Source: Staphylococcus equorum
GTDB lineage: Bacteria > Bacillota > Bacilli > Staphylococcales > Staphylococcaceae
Reading direction: 5' to 3'
DNA: 64,000 bases
NCBI RefSeq assembly: GCF_029024965.1
Contig: NZ_CP118982.1
Coordinates: 2,294,001 to 2,358,000 of the forward strand
Made by a program: the position numbers and the translations under genes. Below, piece by piece: positions 34,234 through 42,839 of this stretch (position 1 is its first letter; each line of letters opens with the position of its first letter). The notes below the pieces were generated by a model. That model searched no databases, had not been told where the DNA came from, and saw only the letters and a program-made list of their open reading frames with translations.

Positions 34234-34255
34234 ATAGTATTAAAAATCGTACTAT
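34234..34255. promoter_or_regulatory. Possible HxlR-type operator
   Basis: ATAGTA-TTAAAAATCG-TACTAT, a perfect 6-base-pair inverted repeat 20 bases before the HxlR start and within the shared promoter gap. It resembles the AGTAT/ATACT repeat at 23027 and known YodB-type boxes. Confidence 0.5.
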
Positions 34256-34275
34256 TGTGATATGGAGGGATTTAT

Positions 34276-34629
34276 ATGGTTAAAATATGTAATTATGGTT
34301 TTGATGAAAATGTTATAGAAGAACATCGAGATGTATATGGTATCGCTTATACCCAGAATATTTTATCAGGTCGTTATAAAAATTTAATTATATGGTATTT
34401 AAAAGAAAGTGATTATAGATTTGGAGAGATAAAGAAATTTTTAACAAGTATTTCTCAAGGTTCCTTAACGAAACAACTTAAAGAATTAGAAAATGATGGT
34501 CTTATTAATAGAACCGTTTATGCAGAAGTCCCGCCTAAAGTTGTGTATAGTTTAACAAACAAAGGTAAAGCTCTCATGCCAATTATAGATATGATGGAAG
34601 CCTATGGTAGAGAATACGGAGACATTTAA
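34276..34629 (+). CDS. HxlR family (DUF24) regulator
   Basis: The 117-residue winged-helix protein has the landmarks LSGRYKNLIIWYL, SQGSLTKQLKELENDGLI and VPPKVVYSLTNKGKAL. One N-terminal Cys (KICNYGF, residue 4) lies where redox cysteines occur in DUF24 sensors. It is divergent from the nitronate monooxygenase-like gene, the third HxlR-oxidoreductase pair in this window. GGAGGG precedes ATG. Confidence 0.88.
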   Translation: MVKICNYGFDENVIEEHRDVYGIAYTQNILSGRYKNLIIWYLKESDYRFGEIKKFLTSISQGSLTKQLKELENDGLINRTVYAEVPPKVVYSLTNKGKALMPIIDMMEAYGREYGDI

Positions 34630-34648
34630 CCCCGCCTAATAAAGGTGT

Positions 34649-34675
34649 CCCCTCTCAATTTTATATTAAGAGGGG
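34649..34675. terminator. Bidirectional terminator, type-2 hairpin repeat
   Basis: CCCCTCT-N13-AGAGGGG followed by TTGTGTCAAAAAAG. The CAATTTTATATTAAGAGG body and TTGTGTC flank recur at 15307-15342, and the flank also at 10526-10568. Confidence 0.7.
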
Positions 34676-34707
34676 TTGTGTCAAAAAAGAACTTTTTTTA
34701 AACTTTT

Positions 34708-35412
34708 CTATTTTAATATTGTGTTATTTAAAACATCTCTCAATGCTTCTACCATCTCATATTTTTTCTTTGTTGTGAATGAAACGTGGTTCCCTGGTAC
34801 AGTAACATAAGGTTTATCTAGCTTTTCAGCAAGTACCCGAGCTGTTCTCGCATAATAAGCATCTTTACTGTCTGCGCCAGCCATAAATACGAGGGGCAAA
34901 TTGTCTTTTTTTATTTTTTCTAAATCTGGTGTTTCACTCGAAATATGGGCATATTCGTGTGCAAAAAAATATTCAAGCGAGTTTGCAATCATCCCATCTT
35001 TATCATCAATTACATCGTTTTCGCTTCCTGCAGGATTAAAACCAACAAGTGAGTTACTGAATTCTTTCATTGCAGCAAAAGGTCCCTTTTCTTTATAAGT
35101 GTTATAAACGAAATCAACATATTCATCCCACTTCTCAGCATCTGGTAAAACTTTCATAATCGCTGGTTCATGTAAAAACTCACCAGCAATAACCTCCGGA
35201 TAATCTTCAATGAGTTTCAAACCAATAGCGGCCCCACCACTGTTCGCAAATAACAATACTTTTTCAATTTTCATAGCACGAACGATAGCAAGGGCATCTC
35301 TAGCCTCTTGTGACACATCAAGATCTGCATTAAAATCTCCAGTACTTCTAGAATTGCATCTTCTATCGTAACGTACAATTTCATCTAAAAATCCACAAAA
35401 ATAAATAGCACC
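34708..35412 (-). pseudogene. Alpha/beta hydrolase lacking its N-terminal part
   Basis: The open frame runs from just after a stop at 35413 to 34708. It contains IVRYDRRCNSRSTGDFN, EARDALAIVRAM, the nucleophile elbow FANSGGAAIG (Ser in A-N-S-G-G, where the usual first Gly is Ala), and a late GNHVSF with the catalytic His. The first ~60-70 residues with the oxyanion-hole HG motif are gone, and no start with a ribosome binding site precedes the kept part (an inner TTG/ATG frame begins at 35316). It is probably a dead gene. Confidence 0.72.
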
Positions 35413-35433
35413 CTAAAACAATGTTTGGGTGCT
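35407..35433. terminator. Orphan terminator hairpin
   Basis: AGCACCC-TAAAACAATGTTT-GGGTGCT. It lies exactly at the upstream break of the hydrolase remnant and away from any intact 3' end, suggesting it was left by the gene or element removed there. Confidence 0.5.
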
Positions 35434-35595
35434 CTACTTTAAGTGATTCATTCAATATTTGCCCTACTTAGCGGGAATAAAGCAAAGACACTTTGGTTGA
35501 ATAAATCTCAGAATATTAATTTAATGCATTTCATATGTTTTAACTTTTTATTTTTGCTAAAATTTAGTCAATAGCGTTAAGGAGGAATGAAATAT

Positions 35596-35910
35596 ATGTT
35601 CATAGCACAAGCCAATTTTACAGCTTCTTTAGAAGATAGAGCGATTTTGGACAACAAAGTAAGCCATGCTAAAGATGATTTTTCAGGATATGATGGTTTA
35701 ATAGACGTAGAAATTTGGAAAAACGAAACAAAATCTAAAATTTCATACTCTATCTTATCGAAATGGAATGAAAAAAAGGATTTCCAAGCATGGGTGTCAC
35801 GTCCAGCACATGTTGAAGAACATAAAAATATGCGCAAGGAAGCAAAAGAAAATACTAAACCTACAAGTATTGAAAAACAAATAAAACAATTTGAGTTAAT
35901 AGATATATAA
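35596..35910 (+). CDS. Antibiotic biosynthesis monooxygenase (ABM) fold protein
   Basis: The 104-residue protein has the small ferredoxin-like ABM fold pattern: FIAQANFTA, a Gly-containing turn (SGYDGLIDVEIW), YSILSKWNEKKDFQAWVSRPAH with the typical W-x-s segment, and a helical tail. Such dimers include IsdG-type haem oxygenases and small quinol monooxygenases, but the function cannot be decided. ATG at 35596 is preferred because AGGAGG lies about ten bases upstream; an ATG at 35587 is too close to that site. A minus-strand frame over the same DNA is a shadow. Confidence 0.75.
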   Translation: MFIAQANFTASLEDRAILDNKVSHAKDDFSGYDGLIDVEIWKNETKSKISYSILSKWNEKKDFQAWVSRPAHVEEHKNMRKEAKENTKPTSIEKQIKQFELIDI

Positions 35911-35935
35911 AATATAATCAATAATTATCATAAGA

Positions 35936-35956
35936 GACACAGTTTCTGACTGTGTC
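35936..35956 (+). terminator. Terminator after the ABM gene
   Basis: GACACAGT-TTCTG-ACTGTGTC followed by GGCATTTTTTGC, 25 bases after the stop. Confidence 0.8.
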
Positions 35957-36119
35957 GGCATTTTTTGCACGTTTTTCTTAGGACCAGATTCTGTAGTATT
36001 AGTATAGTGCTTTATTAACTGTTCAGAAATAAATATGAAGTGCTTTCTATATCCGTATTAATTTCTAGTAATCACTTACTACGTATAGTAGAAACTATCT
36101 TATATTTAATTTTCATTAT

Positions 36120-36881
36120 TTAAAAAGTATATTTATCCCCATCGTTTGGTACTTTAAGTTGTGAAGAAAATTGTTTTTCTTTTGCGAATTGCTTTAAATA
36201 CTCTCTTGAAAGGTTCCAATGATTTACAGCTTCCATATGAACAACGATGATCTCAGATGATGGCATTAATTTAGCAACTTCATAAATATCATTTTCATCC
36301 ATAACCAACGAACCGCCTTCATTAAATTGGTTATCTCCACTATTAACAACTATGATTTCAGGGTTAAAAGTTCTTAAAGTTTTTTCAACTTCTTCATACC
36401 AAACTGTATCCCCAGCAATGTATAATGATTTTTCATTATCATGTTGAAATATCAAACCACACACTTTACCTGCAATTTTCACTATATCACCACGACCGTG
36501 TTGACCTGATGTTTTAATCACTTGAATATCTCCGATTTGATTTGTATCTTCTAAAGCTTCAACATCTGTGAACCCAACATTTTTTACTTCTTCAGCGTCT
36601 TCACTGTTCTGTGTGTAAATTTTAATATCTATAGGTAATGATTTTTGAGACGCTTCATCGAAATGATCTAAATGTAAATGGGTCAAAATGACTGCATCTA
36701 CACCTGTAATGATTTCATTTATTGACATAGGTAATTCAACTAAAGGATTATTTTGATTATCTCTAGGTGCATTTGGAAATGGTGGGAATGATCCTTTTTC
36801 TCCCAACATTGGATCTATTAGAAATTTTTTATCTGCGTATTCAACAATAAGTGTCGCATTTCTTACATGAGTTATATTCAT
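36120..36881 (-). CDS. Metallo-beta-lactamase fold hydrolase
   Basis: The 253-residue protein has the MBL zinc motif THLHLDHFD (about 68-76), AGDTVWYEEV near 156 and a late His (VVHMEAVNHW). It belongs to the UlaG/YtnP-like L-ascorbate-lactonase or general MBL group; the substrate is unknown. It is divergent from an Lrp-type regulator that is broken here, which probably once controlled it. AAAGGAGG precedes ATG. Confidence 0.82.
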   Translation of the reverse strand: MNITHVRNATLIVEYADKKFLIDPMLGEKGSFPPFPNAPRDNQNNPLVELPMSINEIITGVDAVILTHLHLDHFDEASQKSLPIDIKIYTQNSEDAEEVKNVGFTDVEALEDTNQIGDIQVIKTSGQHGRGDIVKIAGKVCGLIFQHDNEKSLYIAGDTVWYEEVEKTLRTFNPEIIVVNSGDNQFNEGGSLVMDENDIYEVAKLMPSSEIIVVHMEAVNHWNLSREYLKQFAKEKQFSSQLKVPNDGDKYTF

Positions 36882-36996
36882 TACAATTCCTCCTTTATGT
36901 GATACTTTTATTCTAATGGTATAAGTATCAACAATACATAACTTAGTGAAAGAGTTTTATCGTATTTAATTGATATTTGAAAAAGGAGTAACTAAT

Positions 36997-37403
36997 ATGA
37001 CTATAGACAATACTGATAAGATGATTATTAATGAGCTACAACAAAATGCAAAAATCACAATGAAAGACTTGGGTAAAAAGTGAATTTAACTGGTCAAGCT
37101 GTAAATACAAGAGTCTCTAAATTAGAAAGTGATGGTGTTATTCAGAACTACACAATTCAAGTAAACCAAGAAAGTTTAGATTGTGCTATCCACGCTTTTA
37201 TAAATATTTACATGAATAAAATATCACACCTACCCTTTTTAGAATTTGTCGATACAAAAAGTAGCTATATCCTACACAATTATAAAATAATAGGCGACGG
37301 ATGTTATTTATTAGAATGTCGATTCCCTAATAATAAGCATTTGAATACATTTTTAGAAGACCTAAATGTTTTCGCTAACTATAATATTTCTACTGTTCTA
37401 TAA
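36997..37403 (+). pseudogene. Lrp/AsnC family regulator with frameshift
   Basis: From ATG at 36997 (AAAAGGAG upstream) the frame reads DNTDKMIINELQQNAKITMK and DLGKK, then meets TGA at 37081. Shifting by one base at the A-run (GGTAAAAAGTG) restores NLTGQAVNTRVSKLESDGVI and a full Lrp C-terminal domain to 37403. One A lost from the run explains it. The total of about 135 residues is close to normal. A frameshift in a homopolymer could also be reversible or a sequencing artefact. Confidence 0.78.
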
Positions 37404-37605
37404 GTTATACAAATATTTAAGTTTTATTTTTTTATTCTCAATAATTATAAGTAGACATGTTAAGAAGAGACTGCTTTTTTCTATTATGTTCCCTTCAAAG
37501 TAGACACTTAAAAAGTGAAATCTTTGGAGGGGCTTTTTTGTGTCTCGTAAACTTTAAGTTAAAAAATCATTAGCAAAAAGGAAGTTCTATTTTTATAGAA
37601 ATCAC

Positions 37606-38346
37606 TTAATCATTTAATATATCATTAAGCTTTTCAGAGAATATTGGTGTATACAAATATCGGTAACCCTTTTGTGTTGGATGGGCATCATCTGCCATCA
37701 TCGTTTTATCATCTTTAGCTAGTTTGTTTATTATTTTGTCTCCCCATACATCAATAATATGGATATCCCATTTATTTTTTATTTCTAATAGTTTGTTAAT
37801 CAAAAATTCATAATAAGGGTCTTTATCACGTATACAAGTATAAAATACAATAGGACAATCCCAATTTTCTTTAATATATGAAATAATAAATTCGATGGCA
37901 CCTATGATTGTTTCCGTATCAAAATCATTAATACTATAAGAGTCACTAATTGATCCTATAGGCTTGTTGAATCTTGCGTCATTTGTAGATAACTGACATA
38001 CAAAGGCATCTAATTTGTTATCTGCAGAAACATTGCTTTTTAATCTTTCTACATAACTTGATTTTTGTTTACCAGCTAGTGTTGTACCTGATTGAGCTTC
38101 TTTAATTGTATCCACACCATATTCTTTATTTAAAAATGCTACAAATGAATTACCTTTAGCTGCAGCACCATAAGTAATTGAAGAACCTAAAAACAATATT
38201 CTTTTATTATTCAAATTACTGTTTTTATCTAAATAACTTTCATTTGGTCCAAATTCATCTTTGTTACCTTTAATTATATTCGGTGTATTTTTGATTAAAG
38301 AGATTAATGTGCCTGTCGTCTGCAAAATTGTTCTGAGTTTATTCAT
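37606..38346 (-). CDS. SGNH/GDSL family hydrolase
   Basis: The 246-residue protein has all four SGNH blocks: FLGSSITYG (catalytic Ser), AQSGTTL (Gly), STNDAR (Asn) and DDAHPTQKGY (Asp/His). Members are esterases or carbohydrate deacetylases. There is no clear signal peptide; a mildly hydrophobic N-terminus (residues 5-25) is seen. The start codon overlaps the end of a short leftover frame (HSAEINDKVIKKGNSRTIAG then stop TAGATG), so an upstream partner gene was probably lost. The ribosome binding site is weak. Confidence 0.83.
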   Translation of the reverse strand: MNKLRTILQTTGTLISLIKNTPNIIKGNKDEFGPNESYLDKNSNLNNKRILFLGSSITYGAAAKGNSFVAFLNKEYGVDTIKEAQSGTTLAGKQKSSYVERLKSNVSADNKLDAFVCQLSTNDARFNKPIGSISDSYSINDFDTETIIGAIEFIISYIKENWDCPIVFYTCIRDKDPYYEFLINKLLEIKNKWDIHIIDVWGDKIINKLAKDDKTMMADDAHPTQKGYRYLYTPIFSEKLNDILND

Positions 38347-38430
38347 CTATATGCCTGCTATTTTTCCTGCTATTGTTCTTGAATTTCCTTTTTTATTACT
38401 TTGTCGTTAATTTCTGCTGAATGCACTAGC
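38347..38430 (-). pseudogene. C-terminal relic upstream of the GDSL hydrolase gene
   Basis: A 27-codon minus-strand frame reads LVHSAEINDKVIKKGN, SRTIAGKIAGI and stops at TAG immediately before the hydrolase ATG. Its 5' part is closed by a stop. It looks like the tail of a gene that once preceded the hydrolase in an operon. Family unknown. Confidence 0.3.
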
Positions 38431-38526
38431 TACTTTCTTCGTAGAAAAAAACACCTCCGCATAAATTCATTTTAAGATGAATTCAGCGAAAGTGTCTTTG
38501 TTTTACTGCCACTCATTGGAGTCCGT

Positions 38527-38757
38527 TTACATCACCAAATAATATACACTTATACCGGTCTCAGTAGTCAGTAATTTCCGACCCTGTTTCTGCACCAATA
38601 ACTCATACTTTTTATTTTGTACAAAAATAATAAATCCATTCGCTATATTAAGACCATATGTATATCCTACACAAGTAGCGTTAATATCAAGCACTCTTGC
38701 ATTTTTTATCTAGTTTAGCTTATACATATGAACCCTGTGCAGTTATTTTGGCAATTT
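38527..38757 (-). pseudogene. Decayed partial copy of the accessory fabH
   Basis: Long runs match 32214-32690: ACCAAATAATATACAC, the stretch AGTCAGTAATTT, ATTAAG-CCATATG and ATATGAACC-TGTGCAGTTATTTTGGCAA. About 250 bases of the middle (between the codons near 32408 and 32660) are missing and many point changes and small gaps occur, so it is dead. It is 5.8 kb from the intact gene, in the same orientation. Confidence 0.8.
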
Positions 38758-38763
38758 ACTTTA

Positions 38764-39747
38764 TTAATAAATACCCATGATAGCATCTTTGACTTTTTCT
38801 TTGTAAAAGTTTTTAATTTTTAAATTTTCGTCCTCTGTGAAAGATTTAGTATCTAATGCCTCTAAATTTTGTTTCACTTGTGTCACATTTCTAAACCCTG
38901 GATTAATACAAGATATTTCTTTAGCATCTAAAATCCATCTTAATGCTGCATTTGCCATGGAAGGACGACCTTCTTTAATCCATGTTAGTTGATCAGATAA
39001 TTCGACCCCTTTTTGAAAACCTAGTCCAGAAAATGTTTCACCTACATTAAAAGCTTCGCCATTTTCATTAAATTTACGATGATCGTCTTCAGCAAATTGA
39101 GTTTTCGTTGTAAATTTTCCTGTCAACAATCCACTTGCAAGTGGCACTCTTGTAATGATGCCTACACCTTGTTGGTACGCTTTAGGAATTAATTCCTCTA
39201 ATGGTTTTTGGCGGAACATATTAAAAATAACCTGCAAGCTTGCTACATTAGGATATTCTAAACATATTAAACCTTCTTCAACTGACTCAACACTCACCCC
39301 ATAATGTCTTATGAGACCTTCTTCTTTTAATTGGTCTAATACGTCAAAGACACTACCCTCTTTTAAAATTTCAGTAGCAGGGCAATGGATTTGAAACAAA
39401 TCAATTGTATCTCTGTTTAATCGACGAAGACTATCTTCACAGTATGACTTTACCGTTTCATAACTATAATTTTGTGGGTCAGCAATATCCCCTTGTCGAC
39501 AGAATTTTGTTGCAATATAAATTTCATCTTCTTTGCCAGCAGTCGCCTTAGCTAATAATTCTTCACTATGACCATCTCCATAAACATCAGCTGTATCAAA
39601 GAAATTCACGCCTTGATCAATTGCATATTCTAAAGCACTTAATGCATCTTCATCATTTGTTTCACCCCATGCACCACCTATTGCCCATGTACCAAAACTA
39701 ACTTCACTGATCATCATACCTGTATTACCTAACTCGCGATATTTCAT
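38764..39747 (-). CDS. Aldo/keto reductase
   Basis: The 327-residue TIM-barrel enzyme has the AKR tetrad Asp51, Tyr56 (FFDTADVYGDG), Lys81 (ATKF) and His121 (LFQIHCP), with a C-terminal NADPH-binding stretch (INPGFRNVTQVKQN). It reduces aldehydes or ketones, or oxidises sugars as some YhdN/IolS-type members do. GGGGAGG precedes ATG. It is the last gene of the accessory half before ilvE. Confidence 0.87.
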   Translation of the reverse strand: MKYRELGNTGMMISEVSFGTWAIGGAWGETNDEDALSALEYAIDQGVNFFDTADVYGDGHSEELLAKATAGKEDEIYIATKFCRQGDIADPQNYSYETVKSYCEDSLRRLNRDTIDLFQIHCPATEILKEGSVFDVLDQLKEEGLIRHYGVSVESVEEGLICLEYPNVASLQVIFNMFRQKPLEELIPKAYQQGVGIITRVPLASGLLTGKFTTKTQFAEDDHRKFNENGEAFNVGETFSGLGFQKGVELSDQLTWIKEGRPSMANAALRWILDAKEISCINPGFRNVTQVKQNLEALDTKSFTEDENLKIKNFYKEKVKDAIMGIY

Positions 39748-39989
39748 AAAATTTTCCTCCCCTTAAAATAAAAAAATAGTTCACCATCTCTATTTATATG
39801 CTTAATTTCATTTTTGTATAATTCTATGTTTTACACATGTTCTTTACCCTTTATTAGTAAAAGTAATAAGCATTAACTATTATTTTATATCTTTGTATAA
39901 ATTAAAGTTATATTGTATTTTTTAAAGTATGATACATTAAATTTTGAAAAACAGACAATATAATTTGAATTACTAGATATATAAAATAC

Positions 39990-40021
39990 AAAAGGCGCTT
40001 CTTTTAAAAGAAGCGCCTTTT
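39990..40021 (-). terminator. Terminator of ilvE
   Basis: AAAAGGCGCTTCTTTT and AAAAGAAGCGCCTTTT form a perfect palindrome directly after the ilvE stop. The 240 bases to the left, up to the aldo/keto reductase start, show no gene. Confidence 0.88.
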
Positions 40022-40030
40022 GGTTATTTA

Positions 40031-41107
40031 TTAATATCTTGGTACAACGACTCTCCAACCTTGTGGGTCTTCAAGTTTACCACTTTGGATACCAGTGTAG
40101 TTGTTATATAAATCTTGCGTGATTTTACCAGTTTCATTGTTATTAATTACAATTTCAGTTTCGCCATATTTCAATTGGCCTACTGGAGAAATGACTGCTG
40201 CAGTACCTGTACCGAATACTTCAGTTAACTCACCTTTATTATGTGATTCAATCAATTCATCAATCGATACACGACGTTCTTCTACTTCATAGCCTAAATT
40301 GCCAGCTAATTCAATGACTGTTTTACGTGTAATACCAGGTAAAATACTACCGTTTAATTCTGGTGTTACAAGTTTGCCATTCTCTACGAAGAAGATGTTC
40401 ATACTACCTACTTCTTCTACATATTTTTGCTCTACACCATCTAACCAAAGTACTTGGTCATAACCTTGTGCAGAAGCATTTGTTTGTGCTAATAAACTTG
40501 CCGCATAGTTACCTGCGACTTTAGCGTGACCTACGCCACCACGAACGGCACGTACATATTCATCTTCTACGTAAATCTTAGTTGGGCTTAATGACTCGCC
40601 ACCATAATAAGAGCCTGATGGTGATAAAATGATAAGTAATTTATAAGAGTATGAAGGACGTACGCCTAATATACCTTCAGTCGCGAAAACGTATGGTCGT
40701 ATGTAAAGTGATTGACCTTCACCCTCTGGTACCCAGTCACGTTCGATATCTACTAATTGTTTTAGACCTTCTAATACAACTTCTTCATCAACTTTCGGCA
40801 TATCTAAACGAGATAAAGAGTTATTAATACGTTTAAAGTTCTCAGATGGACGGAACAAATCAACTTCGCCATCATGTTTATATGCTTTTAAGCCTTCAAA
40901 TACAGCTTGCCCATAATGAAGTGCTTGAGCTGCTGGAGAAAGTTCAATTGGACCATAAGGCACAATCTTTAAATCATGCCATCCTTGATCAATATCGTAG
41001 TCGAAACTTAACATATAATCTGTAAAATATTTCCCAAAACCTAAACCACTTGGATCCGGTTTTTCTTTAAGTGTTTCTCGTTGTACAAATTCAATTTTTT
41101 CTGACAT
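40031..41107 (-). CDS. ilvE: Branched-chain amino acid aminotransferase
   Basis: The 358-residue fold-type IV PLP enzyme has the expected length and motifs of staphylococcal Ilv[14 protein letters not shown], the Schiff-base lysine in [13 protein letters not shown] (about 197), and [13 protein letters not shown] near 300. It transfers the amino group between branched-chain amino acids and 2-oxoglutarate, feeding both synthesis and branched-chain fatty acid precursors. A CodY-like box is 72 bases upstream. In S. aureus ilvE also neighbours an epimerase gene, so this is conserved core order. Confidence 0.95.
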   Translation of the reverse strand: MSEKIEFVQRETLKEKPDPSGLGFGKYFTDYMLSFDYDIDQGWHDLKIVPYGPIELSPAAQALHYGQAVFEGLKAYKHDGEVDLFRPSENFKRINNSLSRLDMPKVDEEVVLEGLKQLVDIERDWVPEGEGQSLYIRPYVFATEGILGVRPSYSYKLLIILSPSGSYYGGESLSPTKIYVEDEYVRAVRGGVGHAKVAGNYAASLLAQTNASAQGYDQVLWLDGVEQKYVEEVGSMNIFFVENGKLVTPELNGSILPGITRKTVIELAGNLGYEVEERRVSIDELIESHNKGELTEVFGTGTAAVISPVGQLKYGETEIVINNNETGKITQDLYNNYTGIQSGKLEDPQGWRVVVPRY

Positions 41108-41178
41108 GATTTTTCCTCCTAATGTTATTTCCTTGAGTATTACTTTAAATTATACCAATCCACAGGGCACTGTTCAAT

Positions 41179-41193
41179 AATTTTCAAATAATT
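41179..41193. promoter_or_regulatory. CodY-like box upstream of ilvE
   Basis: AATTTTCAAATAATT differs at two positions from the CodY motif AATTTTCWGAAAATT. CodY control of branched-chain amino acid genes in staphylococci is well known. The remaining bases of the 317-base gap between ilvE and the epimerase gene hold a terminator (41393-41418) and no gene. Confidence 0.5.
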
Positions 41194-41392
41194 TAAAATA
41201 TACTAAAAATGCACACTACTTACTTTCAAAAGTATTTTGTGATTAATAATATCCCAATATGTCTATAAAGCACTCGTATATCAACAATACCTATGCAAAT
41301 ATTGATGAATAATTTTTGTTTTAAAAAATGGCAGAGATTTGGGTCTACTCTTGCGTAAAAGCACTAAGCGAAGACTACAAGCTTAAAGCCCC

Positions 41393-41418
41393 CACTACTG
41401 TATGAGTGAGGGCTTTAA
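41393..41418 (-). terminator. Terminator of the epimerase gene
   Basis: TTAAAGCCC pairs with GGGCTTTAA, with an inner CACT/AGTG pairing, just after the stop at 41425. Confidence 0.65.
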
Positions 41419-41424
41419 ATTAGA

Positions 41425-42381
41425 TTATCTTACTGTTTCTTTATCTTCTATAGCCTTTAACATCGTTTGAGTCATTTTAGTTAAATCATATTGTGGATTG
41501 AATCCCCATTCTGCACGTGCACAGCTAACATCTATACTGTTTGGCCAACTATTCGCGATAGACTGTCTTATTGGGTCTACATCATATTCTAATTGAAACT
41601 CAGGATAAAATTCTTGAATTGCTTCTTTCACCATTTCTGGTTCAATACTCATTGCACTTAAGTTATATGCATTACGATTAATTAATTTAACGCCGTCCGC
41701 TTCCATAAGTTGAATAATGGCATCTATAGCATCTTCCATATACATCATATCCATATATGTGTCTTTTTCGATAAAGCTAGTATAACGACCTTCTCTCACA
41801 GCTTTGAAATAAATATCTACCGCATAGTCTGTCGTACCGCCACCTGGTTCTTTTATGTGAGAAACTAAACCTGGGAATCTCACACTACGTGTATCGACAC
41901 CAAATTTATCGAAATAGTACTGACATAATAACTCTCCAGCAACTTTATTCACTCCATACATAGACGTTGGTCGTTGAATCGTCACTTGTGGTGTATTCAC
42001 TTTAGGTGTTGAAGGTCCAAATGCGCCAATTGAACTTGGTGTAAAGAATTGCAAGTTGTGTTCACGTGCTGTTTCTAAAGCGTTCATTAAACCACCCATA
42101 TTTAAATCCCAAGCAAATAATGGATTTTTTTCAGCAACGCCTGACAATAATGCTGCCATATGCATCATTGTGTCTGGCTTAAATGTCTCAACTAACTCAA
42201 ACATACGCGCTCTATCAGTAACATCTAATATTTCAAACGGCCCATCTACAATCGCTGAATCTGCTTCTGGTTGTTTAATATCTGTAGCTAAAACATTATC
42301 ATTTCCATATAACATTCTACATTTCACTACGAGTTCGGTTCCAATTTGTCCTAAAGCACCTGTAATCATAATTTTTTTCAT
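41425..42381 (-). CDS. tdh: NAD-dependent epimerase-type L-threonine 3-dehydrogenase
   Basis: The 318-residue extended SDR has GALGQIG (about 8-14), the catalytic YGVNK (about 141-145) after PSSIGAFG, and RFPGLVS, which together fit the GalE-like bacterial L-threonine dehydrogenase group rather than sugar epimerases. It oxidises threonine to 2-amino-3-oxobutyrate with NAD. A near-perfect cre site upstream fits catabolite repression of threonine use. Its position beside ilvE is conserved in S. aureus. The substrate assignment is by family and not proven. Confidence 0.8.
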   Translation of the reverse strand: MKKIMITGALGQIGTELVVKCRMLYGNDNVLATDIKQPEADSAIVDGPFEILDVTDRARMFELVETFKPDTMMHMAALLSGVAEKNPLFAWDLNMGGLMNALETAREHNLQFFTPSSIGAFGPSTPKVNTPQVTIQRPTSMYGVNKVAGELLCQYYFDKFGVDTRSVRFPGLVSHIKEPGGGTTDYAVDIYFKAVREGRYTSFIEKDTYMDMMYMEDAIDAIIQLMEADGVKLINRNAYNLSAMSIEPEMVKEAIQEFYPEFQLEYDVDPIRQSIANSWPNSIDVSCARAEWGFNPQYDLTKMTQTMLKAIEDKETVR

Positions 42382-42400
42382 ATTTCTATCTCCCCTTGTG

Positions 42401-42419
42401 CATTACAGAAACTGTAATG
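42401..42419. promoter_or_regulatory. Palindrome in the epimerase 5' region
   Basis: CATTACAG-AAA-CTGTAATG, a perfect 8-base-pair inverted repeat about 20 bases before the start codon. It may be an operator or an mRNA hairpin near the ribosome binding site. Confidence 0.4.
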
Positions 42420-42465
42420 TTTTTCTCGTGCATACACAGTCCTTATTTTCAACTAAATTATACAA

Positions 42466-42479
42466 TAAAAGCGCTTTAT
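42466..42479. promoter_or_regulatory. cre site (CcpA) upstream of the epimerase gene
   Basis: TAAAAGCGCTTTAT matches the central AAAGCGCTTT of the CcpA consensus exactly. It lies 85 bases upstream of the start. Between here and the next gene at 42840 there is only a terminator hairpin at 42553-42585 and AT-rich DNA. Confidence 0.65.
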
Positions 42480-42552
42480 TGTATACATTGAGTGTACATT
42501 TTTTAAATGTTTTAGTATTTTAAATTTAAAACACACTCATTCAAACGTAAAA

Positions 42553-42585
42553 AACCCCCTTGCTACCATTAATAGCTAGGGGGTT
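42553..42585. terminator. Terminator hairpin
   Basis: AACCCCCT and AGGGGGTT with inner TAGCT-type pairing. No gene ends immediately beside it; it may insulate the epimerase promoter from the right. Confidence 0.6.
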
Positions 42586-42839
42586 AATGCACCAACATAC
42601 TAAACTTTTGCCAATTTAGTTTTAACACCTTAGACTATATTATTGGATTGAACACACAGTATAATTGAGTTCCGTTCATTAGCTATGCAAACATAATGTT
42701 TAATACCCTGTTAATATAGATATTTTGATCATCTATACCACTTTCACAAAATTCATCTCAATAACAAGTACTTTAATGTATATTTTGAACAATAACTGAT
42801 ATTATTAATAAATAAATATGCAGTGAGAGGGATGACATA

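Noticed and set aside
35577-35921. Minus-strand open frame of 114 codons
   Set aside because: It is antisense to the ABM-fold gene, which has a ribosome binding site, a known fold pattern and a terminator.
37485-37570. Insertion sequence end (GTAGACACTTAAAAAGTG followed by a GGAGGGG and TGTGTCTCGTAAA stretch)
   Set aside because: It vaguely resembles the left end of an IS3-type element, but no transposase frame or matching right end could be found; too weak to annotate.
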